NCBI RefSeq assembly: GCF_000350225.1
Contig: NW_005179334.1
Span: 310,001 to 374,000 of the forward strand
Direction of reading: 5' to 3'
Length of the DNA stretch: 64,000 bases
Source of the DNA: Chondrus crispus
Taxonomy: Eukaryota > Rhodophyta > Florideophyceae > Gigartinales > Gigartinaceae
The notes under the pieces are model-generated. The model saw only the letters and a list, made by a program, of their open reading frames with translations, did no database searches and was not told where the DNA came from. The translations under genes were made by a program, and so were the position numbers. Positions 50,265-59,444 of the stretch are shown here, in pieces; positions within the stretch are counted from its first letter, which is position 1; every line of letters starts with the position of its first letter.

Positions 50265-52846
50265 AGGCGACGACGTCTCTCCCCGTGCCCAGCCTCAGAA
50301 GCTTAGGCACTCCCGATCCGGCTGCGCCAGCGGAAGCGCAGCCGGGTAACCGAACGGAAGTCCAGGCCATCTGCTTCTTCAAGAAGCAGAATTACAAGAT
50401 CTCTGCGACGGTTGGTCAGAAGCAGGCGTTGATGGTCGCCATCACGCCAGTGCTTGACTCAGGAGCCGGCCCGAACCTCATCCATTTACGGTGTGTCGCC
50501 GAGTCGTGGCGACCATCGATAAAACCGGTTCGGAGCCCAGCGCTCATCGACGCGTCAAACCGCGCGATGAAGGAACTAGGGGAAATCCCCCTGCTCGTCC
50601 GAGTCGGTGAGTTTGTGGCGCGCGTCCCGTTCCTGGTAGTCACGAGCCTCGCCGTGGACTGTATCCTCGGTACGACCTTCCTGGATCGCCACGTCAAGGC
50701 GATCCTCCCACCGCAACGGAAGGTCGTGTTCCACGACGCGCCACCCGTGGCGTTGGTCGGAACAACCCCCTCGAGGCACGACCGCAAGATGGCCTCGAGG
50801 AGCACCGCACAACAACTACCGCCGTCGGATAAACCCGAACGGAAGCAGGTGGCGTTCCCCGCCAACAAACCGTCACGGAGGATCCGCCTCGTCAGAGGGG
50901 TAACAATTCCCCCGATGACGCAGGCCATGATGAGGGTCGCCACGCCGGTGGGGGGGCTGTGTTTTTTACAGAACTCCCCAAAAACCGCGCACAAGAATTT
51001 GACCCTCATGTCACAGGGGGTCATGGATGTTGTCCCCGAAAAACCGTTCTCGGTAATGCTCAGCAATTTTGGGCACCGCTCGGTTCACATCCCGAAGCAT
51101 ACCGTAGTCGGACTGGCTCTTCCGTCGCCCATTCACATCCTGACCCTTGGCGACTCGGCCGCGGAAGCGGCCGAAGCTAAGGAAGGGGGAGGGATATTTA
51201 ATTCCAACCTCTCAACCGCAAAGGAGGGCGCGGAAGAAGCCGCCGACAACAGTACGGACAAGGGCGAGGCTGAACAAGCTACGCCGCCCAAGGCGCACCT
51301 CGGGGCGGTTGGAACGGATAAACCCGAAGACACCGCCGCCCCTGAGGAGGACCCCAACGCCTGGCAGGAGGACGTCCACATCGGTGCCGAGGACGTGGAG
51401 GTATGCTCGGAGATCCTCGAGGTACTGTCCGAATTCGAGGACATGTGGACCGGCCGGCTGGGAAAAATCGGGGCCACGAAGCACCGGATTGAGCTCAAGC
51501 CCGGTGCTCGCCCGATTTACTAGGAGCCTTACCGCGCCGGACCAACCGCATGGGAAAAAGAGAAAACGGAGATCGACGGCATGCTCCGGGCAGGGGTAAC
51601 CGAACCCGCCACGGCCGAATGGGCAAGCCCCGTGGTATTCGTCCCTAAAAAGGATGGTACCATGCGGTTCTGTGTCGACTACAGAAAGCTCAACGCAGTC
51701 ACCGTTCAGGATTTCTATCTGTTGCCGAGGATGGACGAGTGCATTGATTCCCTCGGCGACGCTACTGTCTTTACCACGCTGGATTGCAACAGCGGGTATT
51801 GGCAAGTAGAAATCGCCGAGGAGGACCGCGAAAAGACGACGTTCGCGTCGCACTGCGGGTTGTACCGTTTCCTCCGCATGCCGTTCGGTTTGAAGAACGC
51901 CCCCGCAACCTTTCAGCGGGCCGTCGACATCATACTGTCGCGGGTAAAATGGGAAACCGCTCTGGTCTACCTGGATGATGTTATCATGTACTCCAAGACC
52001 GTAACGGAACACGTCGCGCACGTCCGTGAGGTTCTACGCCTACTGCGGGACGCGGGCGTGTCGCTGAAGCTGTCGAAGTGCGCCTTCTTCGACACCTCGG
52101 TCACCTACCTGGGACACGTGATTCGACCAGGCAGGTTGGAGGTCGAGCGCCGCAACGTGGTCGCCATCGAGTGCGCTCGACCTCCCCAGAACCAAACGGA
52201 ATTGCGGTCATTCTTAGGAATGTGCAACGTGTACCGTCGGTTCGTGAAGGGCTTCGCGAAAATAGCCGCTCCGGTAAACCGGAAGACGGGGAAAAATCAA
52301 CCCTTCGAGTTTGAGGTTCTTACCGACGAGGAATACGAGGCGTTCTTGGAACTCAAGAAGCGCCCCGTGTCCCCACCGATCCTCGCTCTACCCCGTTACG
52401 GAAAGAAATACACCCTGGACACGGACGCTTGCGCGTACCACGTCGGCTGTGCCCTACTACAGGAGCAGCCGGACGGAGACCGTCTACCGATCGGTTATTG
52501 GAGCCGCGCCCTCACGGACGCCGAGAGGAACTACACCACTACCGAGAAGGAATTCCTCGCCGTCGTATGGAGTATTCTCACGCTTCGACCATACCTGTAT
52601 GGGAATACGTTCGACCTCCGTACGGATCATGAGGCCCTCCACTGGGTTCTCAACCTGGCGGATAGCTCCATCCGGCTAGCGCGCTGGCGTCTCCGCATAG
52701 CCGAGTACGACTACGACGTACTGTACCGGCTGGGTATTAAGCACCAACTCGCGGATGGTGTATCACGACTCCGAGTTGACGGCGCAACCTCCGAACCGGT
52801 TGACGACGAGGTCACGTGTTTCGCGGTACAATGGCGAGAGGAGTAG
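50265..52846 (+). CDS. pol: B protease, reverse transcriptase and RNase H (one in-frame TAG)
   Basis: The pol frame is open from about 49988 (overlapping gag) to 52846, with one TAG at 51521-51523 where A-family elements have Gln in the QPYRAGP block. Retropepsin has VLDSGAGPNLI. RT has FCVDYRKLNAV, LDCNSGYWQVEI, MPFGLKNAPATF and the catalytic VYLDDVIMYSK. RNase H has LDTDACAYHVG, ERNYTTTEKEFLAVVWSIL and RTDHEALHWVL. A second TAG (52844-52846) ends the frame after QWREE. The integrase continues in the same frame, so the polyprotein is broken only by these two amber codons. Confidence 0.93.
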
Positions 52847-54457
52847 CATAACCCCCGCCAAGGTACCGTACACTGGGAGACCCCCGTCGACCCGGGGAGA
52901 GCTGAGCACGCGTTCGCGGTTATACCCGAAGAACGCGACATCTCATCCGTAACGGTGGAAGAGTTCCTTCGGGAACAGGCCGAGGACCCCTTCTGTAGGG
53001 CGGCCGCCGAGACCGTGGGGAACCCGGACTCGCGGTACGACGTTGACCGATACGGGTTCGTCGTCCGCAAGTCCCCCCTCGATGGGACCCTGCAGCGGGT
53101 TGTACCGAAACGGCTCCGGGCGAAGATATTGTACCTCGCCCATCATCCCCGCCTAGCCGGACACCCGGGCGGTACGAGGATGTACTATACCCTCCGGCGG
53201 GAATATTATTGGCCTCATATGGCCAACGACGCCTTCAGTACCGTACGGAACTGCGCGTCATGCGCTGCCACCCGGGGAACCCTGGTGAGGCACCAGAAGG
53301 ATCTCAAGCTCTTCCCAGCGGCAGGACCGCTGGATTTCGTCGCCATGGACCTGCTGGGTCCTTTACCGAAGACGACGCACGGGAATCGCCACGTGCTCGT
53401 CATGACCGACCGGGTTACGAAGCTGACGCGCAGCATCTCGTTACGGACAACCACCGCGTCGGTCGTGGCAAACGCCTTCCTGGACAATTGGGTGTACGTA
53501 TACGGCGCACCTCGTTACGTGCTAACCGATAACGGACCACAATTTGCCGCCAAGTTCTTCGACGCGGTGTGCGCCTTGCTGGGGGTGAGGCACTACCTGA
53601 CTACCGCCTATCACCCCCAGACAAATGGGCAGACCGAACGGTTCAACCGTACTCTGGTACAGCGCTTCCGACATTATGTCGCGGAGCATCAGAGGGACTG
53701 GGACGAATACATCCAGCCCCTGACCTTCGCGTATAACACGCAGGTCCACCGGTCGACGGAGACAACCCCGTTCGACCTGGTGCTGACGCGACCACCGTCC
53801 GGTTTGGCCCTACCTGGTACTGTACCACAGGATGCCGTCTCCAACACGGAAGATCCGAGGACCCCGGTACAGTACAAGCGCGCGACGCTGCGTAAACTCC
53901 GCGACGCCCTTGAGCGCACGCGGGTGAAACTAACCGCGGCGCAAAGGCGATACAAGGCCGACTTCGATAAGAAGGTGCGTTTCCGTCCGGTCATCGAGGT
54001 GGGAGACCTGGTCTATGTCGACCGCCCACCTCGGCCATTCACGAGTACCGAACGGGGAGACCTGCCAAGCAATGACGGGGGACCCTCCGTCAAGCGTTTA
54101 CCGAAAACGGAAGGCCCGTTTCGGGTCCGATCCGCTACGGAGACCACAGTGGTCGTCGATCAAGACGGGGTCTCAAACCGCGTGAGCATCGACCGGATAA
54201 CCCCGATGCCGCGGGGACCCCGCGACGTCACTGCGGCCGCCCCGACCCAGCCCGCGGCGGACGGAGAACCCGAACCCGCCGCGGAGTATGTGATCGACCA
54301 TCTGGTCGGTCACCGGGAGAACCGCACAGGAACCCAGTACAAGGTCCGCTGGTATGGCTACGCCCCAGCAGACGATACCTGGGAACCCGCGGAGGGACTC
54401 CCCCAGGCCTTCATAGACCGCATCTGGCTCACGCGGGCGGCAGCACGCCACCGCTAA
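52847..54457 (+). CDS. pol: B integrase with C-terminal chromodomain
   Basis: This is in frame with RT-RNase H after the TAG at 52844; the first Met is at 52955. The zinc domain has LAHHPRLAGHPGG and NCASCAATRG (HHCC complete). The DDE core has AMDLLGPLPK, LTDNGPQFAAKFF and TNGQTERFNRTL. A GPY/F module (LPKTEGPFRVRSA, VSNRVSIDRI) and a chromodomain (EYVIDHLVGHRENRTGTQYK, VRWYGYAPADDTWEPAEGL, about 54286-54430) follow. Chromodomains steer Ty3 integration to marked chromatin. All catalytic residues are intact. It ends TAA at 54455-54457. Confidence 0.95.
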   Translation, partial: HNPRQGTVHWETPVDPGRAEHAFAVIPEERDISSVTVEEFLREQAEDPFCRAAAETVGNPDSRYDVDRYGFVVRKSPLDGTLQRVVPKRLRAKILYLAHHPRLAGHPGGTRMYYTLRREYYWPHMANDAFSTVRNCASCAATRGTLVRHQKDLKLFPAAGPLDFVAMDLLGPLPKTTHGNRHVLVMTDRVTKLTRSISLRTTTASVVANAFLDNWVYVYGAPRYVLTDNGPQFAAKFFDAVCALLGVRHYLTTAYHPQTNGQTERFNRTLVQRFRHYVAEHQRDWDEYIQPLTFAYNTQVHRSTETTPFDLVLTRPPSGLALPGTVPQDAVSNTEDPRTPVQYKRATLRKLRDALERTRVKLTAAQRRYKADFDKKVRFRPVIEVGDLVYVDRPPRPFTSTERGDLPSNDGGPSVKRLPKTEGPFRVRSATETTVVVDQDGVSNRVSIDRITPMPRGPRDVTAAAPTQPAADGEPEPAAEYVIDHLVGHRENRTGTQYKVRWYGYAPADDTWEPAEGLPQAFIDRIWLTRAAARHR

Positions 54458-54530
54458 CACCGCAATGGGCAAACCAGCGCGGGGCGGGACGATCCCGCGG
54501 AGGACCTCCCCCGCGCAGCGGCCAATCGCC

Positions 54531-54767
54531 ACAGACGCACGCGGAACCCCGCGCAAGTCACCGCAAACCCCGCGCCGGAAGACCCGGCGCAGGAGGGGGC
54601 GAGGTCGCCACAGACGCACGCGGAACCCCGCGCACGTCACCGCCAACCCCGCGCCGGAAGACCCGGCGCAGGAGGGGGCAAGGTCGCTACGGACGCACGC
54701 GGAACCATGCGTGCGCCACCCCAAACCCCGCACCGGAATACCCGGCGCGGATGGGGGCGACTCCGCC
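54531..54767. repeat. Tandem repeat, three 79-bp units
   Basis: Units start ACAGACGCACGCGGAACC at 54531, 54610 and (ACGGACGCAC...) 54689. Units 1 and 2 are almost identical, unit 3 is diverged. They lie just after the pol stop. The interval 54458-55435 shows no other feature. Confidence 0.9.
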
Positions 54768-55435
54768 GAGGGTCTCCTCCAGGCGGCCACCACCCGTACG
54801 GCGCACGCGAATACCCTGCGTGCCACCGCTCGGGCCGTACCGGATGGACCGGCGCGGAGAAAGCTGACCCGCCGGCAGGACGACCCAACGCGGCGGTGTT
54901 CAAACGGCGCGGCACCCCGGTGCACACCCGCTGCCGAGGGACGGAACCCAGCGCGTAAATACTGTATGGGGGTGACCTCGCCGAGGCTCCGGGGCACTGC
55001 GTACCACGAGGCGCGCGGCCGGCATACACTGCCCGGCACGTGTGGCCGCTGGACCACGGCGGCGGTTCAAGACGCCTCCCATCCTCGGGGAGTACCCAAT
55101 CGGAGTTCGTCAATGCGCTGAAAAAGCCACCCGCCGCGGGGCGGTAAAATCCGGCCTAAAATTACCTACCAGACGGGCGCCCTCCGGTGTCGCGGGGGCA
55201 GCTGGGGGACCCTCCCTGCGACCACCTGGTACACTCACCGCGCGGGGTCTCGCCGGCATGAGCCAGAGGGTAACCCGGCCGCCATGATGACGACCGGCGC
55301 GGAGAGACCACAGTACCGAGCGGGAAGGGCAGTGAAGGAGAGGAAGAAGAAGGAGAACAGGGGGCAATTTACTGGACTGGATGGGACCTGGTCCCCGGAG
55401 GCGGTTCGCTACTCTCTCTGCCTCCCCCACGGACA

Positions 55436-57740
55436 TCACTCACGGCGTTGGCGGTTGGCAGAGGGCTCCGCTCCCCGCACCGCCGCGATGGCGGGATCAG
55501 CATCAACTGCACCGTACGGTCTCTTTGCGGACACCTGTTCGCTCAAGACGGCGAGGTGGTCCTGTGCCGCACGGATCCGCGCCATCGTCTCACTGCGCAA
55601 GAGATCCTCGCCGGTGTCGCGTTGGCGGATGGCACACTGCAGGCCGGCCACCCGCGCCCTGAGCTGAGTCGCCTCGACCAGCCAGGCGCGCGCGGACTCC
55701 AAAGCCGCCTCGAGGGTGGTCGGTGCAGGGACGCCCGCGTAGCGGCACTCTATCTGCAGAGCGCACAGGGCGGCCTGCGCGTCCGGGACCAAGACGGGGG
55801 CTTCGTTCGCTGGTGCCACCACCTGAGCTCTATCGGCCGCCGCCGAGGGGGTCTGCGTCCCCGTCGCAGTCATTTCGCTGACGGGGAAGACGGCGGAGCC
55901 CGGCACCGATCCGGTAGCTACCGCAGGGAGGTTATCCTCCGCGGGCTCGACAGTAGGAACCTCGCGATGGGCCCCCACTGCGGCGGGGTCCGTGACCGGC
56001 ACTTCCATGGCCGGCGTCTCCGTGGCCGGCGGTGGCGACTCCGCAGTGGTCGCGTCGCCCACCCTAGGGGGCGTTGAGGGACCGACTGGAAGGCCCTCTC
56101 CGAGGGCGGTGTCACCCGGCATCGGTAGAACCGGGCCGCGTCGACACGGGCGGAGACTCCACGGACGGTTCGGCGGGAGTCCCTGCGGAGGCAACCACGG
56201 CGCCCCACCCGTCACTGGAGGCGATGGTCGCACCGTACAACGGCGACCCGTCGTCCGGGAGGGAGTCGTACCAGTTGTCGGCCTCCGCCGACGTACCATA
56301 CCAATGCGGCATCCGCAAGGAGCAGCCGCGGGCCCAACTGTACCACACGAAGTCTCCGCGCTCTGGAAGAGACCAGTCCAACCGTTCGGAAAAATCGAGG
56401 ATGGCCTCGGCGCCAACCGGGTCGAATGACGTCCCCTCGAGAATGGCGGCCACCCCGACCGATCGGATGAGCTGCAGAAGCCCCGCCGACAACCGGAAGA
56501 GAGAGCCTCGCTCGCCGGGTTCGTTCCCGTTCCGGCTCGCCAGGCGAGGGTCCGGACACCTTGTGAAGAACGGGAGGCCGTCCCGTGCGGCGTGCAGGAA
56601 ACAAAGCAACGCCAGGACCGCCCACTCCGAGAGCAAGATGGCGTCGATCAGTCGACGCATCCCGGGCGTCGCCTCTCGCCCGAAGGAACCGTCCGGCATC
56701 CACCGCGCTGCGACATGCGCGAGAACGCTGGGGGTGGGGACGCAGAGGTACTGTGGAGTCTCCGGATTGCTCCAACCGTCCGGTAGGGCTGGGTATAGCC
56801 GCCCCCTAGCGCCCGTGGTCACGGCGAAGAATTCCGTCGTGTGCCACATATGGAAGTAGGCATCGGCGCGGCGACATCGCAGCCGGCTCTCCTTGGCGGA
56901 ATTCTCGCCCCACGGCACACCGTCGGCCACACTGTATCACCGGTCGAACGGGCGGGGGAATGCCACCAACTGCACGTGGAGCTTAGGATCCACGTCCCCG
57001 CCGAACCTCTCGAAGAGGTCGAACAACCGCGAATGGTACTGGTCCTCACCCGCACAGCGGATGTACAGAAGATCCGAACGGGAATCCGCCATTACGCGGT
57101 GGGGCACGTGGACGCAGCGGGTCCTCCAACCGGCCGAGCGGTTGTCTTGGCGGATTCGTCCGAGAGGGGAGGGCGTGCGGATACCCCGCCGCCTGGGGAT
57201 GGCCCCAAACCGAGCGGCATCGGGGAAGGCCGTTCCGATGTAAGCCTCGACGGACATTGGCGGCTGCGCTTGTGATGGGTTGCAACCACCCCGGGGAATC
57301 CGGTGGTCTAAGTCGGCCCCGGGCAACAAACTCCGAACGGCACGAACACCCGTCCGGAGCCAGCCGGATGGCGACGCCTCTGTCGCCGGGGGCGTGGTCG
57401 CGTACGGGTCCGGCGGTACCGGGCGGTCACCCGCCCCGGCCGCCGTCTGCCCCGTGGCTACAACCCAGTCGGGGGACCGTCTCAGTACGGTCGTCTCACC
57501 GACTTGGGGAGCTGGGGCTGAGCGCGGAGGGCGCGGCAGGGGACTCTGGACGGCGGGAGGGCCGCGCGAGGGAAGAACCCCCGCGCTCGAAGCCCGCACG
57601 CGCGGGGCTGCGATGCTCGCCGCGGGTTGACTCACGGGGCCCGCCGCCAGCGCCGGGTGAAAGGTAGGGACCGGCGCGGCCGGCACCGTAGGGAGCTGAG
57701 CCCGAGGGGGGTGACCCCGCTCGGACGATCGGTTGTCCAT
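55436..57740 (-). CDS. Antisense gene of gypsy B (between pol and 3' LTR), two breaks
   Basis: The minus-strand coding region of about 2.3 kb runs opposite to gag-pol. The likely start is the ATG at 57740 (MDNRSSERGHPPRAQL); the frame also extends upstream into the LTR to 58223. A long Pro/Arg/Ala-rich N-terminus leads to a structured middle (LLYIRCAGEDQYHSRLFDLF). A TGA at 56937-56939 interrupts the frame, which resumes at once (YSVADGVPWGENSAKE, FHMWHTTEFFAVTTGARGRL, YPALPDGWSNPETPQYL, LLSEWAVLALLCF). Near 56115 the frame changes and a Pro/Ala-rich part with a C-terminal coiled coil (LEAALESARAWLVEATQL) follows, ending at 55436. No known domain. Similar to the antisense gene of A1. Confidence 0.6.
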
Positions 57741-58030
57741 GCGGGAGGAAGACAGGGGGAGGAAACGAGATGTGGAGGTGGAGAAAGTGGGGTGCGTGGT
57801 GTGGGGTGATGTGGGAGAAAAGGAAAGCGTGAGGGGACCCATTGCCGCGCCAGGGGATCCGACGCGGTTAAATACCAAAAACTCCATGGGCTCCTCTATG
57901 GAGTTGGCCGTAGTCCGCCCGCGCCCCCGTGGTGGGCGCGGACTTCTCCGTACGGATGGGACACTCTGCAAGCCGGTCATGTCAACCCCCGGCCACGACG
58001 AGGACGTGTCGCGAAGTAAGGAAGGGGGTC

Positions 58031-58622
58031 TATGGTACAATTCCACACCGCGACCCCCGGTGGGAGATGAGAACCGTCGAGACGGGCGGTTACTACTGTA
58101 GTAATCGTGCACGCGCCCTCTGCGAGCACAGTAGTACCTCCACGGCGTACACGTGGCACAACCGTTGGCGCCGGTCGTGGCCACGGGCACACGTGTGCGA
58201 CCCGTCCGGTAAGTAATTAACAACTAGTGGTTAATGGCACAAGTTAGCCAATTTAGTACAGTAGCTGGTATACAGTATGTAACAGCTACTGTAGCGGGAC
58301 AGGTGTCCTGGCGTCCCACTTAGGGGTTAAGACCGGGGGCACCTGCCCCGTTCCAGTAAATGGAGGCAGACTCGCCTCCCTTCCCTTTACGGCTTTTTGC
58401 TAACTCCGTCCGGTTTTACCTCTAAGTCTCAGGCTTCTAACCCGTGACCGGCCGTCCGGATCTAACACCACCGACCGGCTGCGCGTCACCGGCCACGTGA
58501 GCCTTCTCTCTTTTCGAGTCCTTCCGTACGGTTGCGCTCGCGTGGGTTACCCAGCGGCGCGCGTTCCCTTACCTCTAACCCCCCTCGTTCCGAGTGGTCG
58601 GGACGAAGGTAGTTATACCACA
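58031..58622 (+). repeat. 3' LTR of B
   Basis: Partner of 47096-47687, offset 10935 bp. It retains the 11-bp inverted repeat. Confidence 0.97.
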
Positions 58623-58627
58623 GAGTA

Positions 58628-58706
58628 CATCGCGAAGCACAGGACACTCTGGATGAAAATACGAATGGCTGGGTACCCCAGTATCCAGCAACATGGAGCT
58701 GTCACC
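58628..58706 (+). pseudogene. gag: Copia gag relic F, right part
   Basis: This continues the frame of F after element B (EEY-IAKHRTLWMKIRMAGYPS). It is cut at 58706 by the LTR of A2. Confidence 0.75.
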
Positions 58707-59338
58707 TGTAGTGCACTGACCCAACTTTTCCTTTTCCCAGGGGACACCTGTCCCCGGCCAGCACGACTCCTTCTCCGGGACACACGTGTAACACGCGCCA
58801 CGTGTAACCAGGCGTCAAGGCCCCTGTGTCCAGGTGTCACCCCCCCCACGTGTAGTGGTTGTCATACCTCCCCAAGGGGAGTTTCTCCGGTCGTCGCCGC
58901 CGTCGTTTTAATTTAGTTTCTTTTAGTTTAATTAATTATAGCTCCGACGTCGGCTAGTATATAGCCGACGTCCGACCCTAAGTAAATCCTCACGAAGCTT
59001 TGGGTCTACAACTCGGGTTTCTGGAACGGAGTCGTAGCCTCGCGTCGGTCCCCGTCCCACGACGGTACCCTGCGAGCCATCTACGTCCCGATTCCCTCCT
59101 GTCTCTACCGCGCGCGTCGTCCCGCCACGCCGGGCTCTCCGCGCGACAGCTGTCCCTACCGCTCCGCCCCTCCTGGGCTCTGTTTTGCCTCTTTTTCCCT
59201 TACTTTCCCTACTGCGCTTCGCGCCCGGCCCCGTACCGGTCCCTTACGGGTGGTTTCCCGATAACCCCTACACGCGCCCCCCGAACGCGCGCGCTCTGCC
59301 AGAGGGGGATCCCACCCCTTCCCCCTCAGTGCACGACA
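58707..59338 (+). repeat. 5' LTR of A2
   Basis: 632 bp. A perfect 11-bp inverted repeat, GACGTCGGCTA (58946-58956) and TAGCCGACGTC (58962-58972), encloses GTATA, placing the TATATA box at the centre of a potential hairpin. Confidence 0.9.
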
Positions 59339-59341
59339 TTT

Positions 59342-59359
59342 TGGTCTCCCGACCTAGAA
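59342..59359 (+). promoter_or_regulatory. Primer-binding site of A2
   Basis: TGGTCTCCCGACCTAGAA, identical to those of A1 and D. Confidence 0.85.
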
Positions 59360-59444
59360 GTCTACGGAGTGTCCCTTATCCCTTACCGTTTTTGGTCCTA
59401 GGTGTTCTATCCCTGTTTCAACAGGTTCCGACAAGCTCAAGGCT

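Larger units (their letters stand above)
47096..58622 (+). mobile_element. Ty3/gypsy chromodomain element B, 11.5 kb, complete
   Basis: The LTRs 47096-47687 and 58031-58622 (592 bp each) have six differences, all transitions. Flanking duplication is GAGTA (47091-47095 and 58623-58627). The first base pair of the 3' LTR is TA instead of TG. PBS-like TGGTACTCTTGTGGAGGG follows the 5' LTR (47691-47708). A polypurine tract AAGGAAGGGGG lies just before the 3' LTR. Order: gag, protease, RT, RNase H, integrase, chromodomain, 79-bp tandem repeats, an antisense gene, 3' LTR. It splits copia relic F. Confidence 0.97.

Noticed and set aside
51212-52021. Long minus-strand frame across B protease/RT (and similar ones across A1 pol, 11517-12170)
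   Set aside because: Shadows of pol in GC-rich DNA; pol shows conserved catalytic motifs, the shadow has none.
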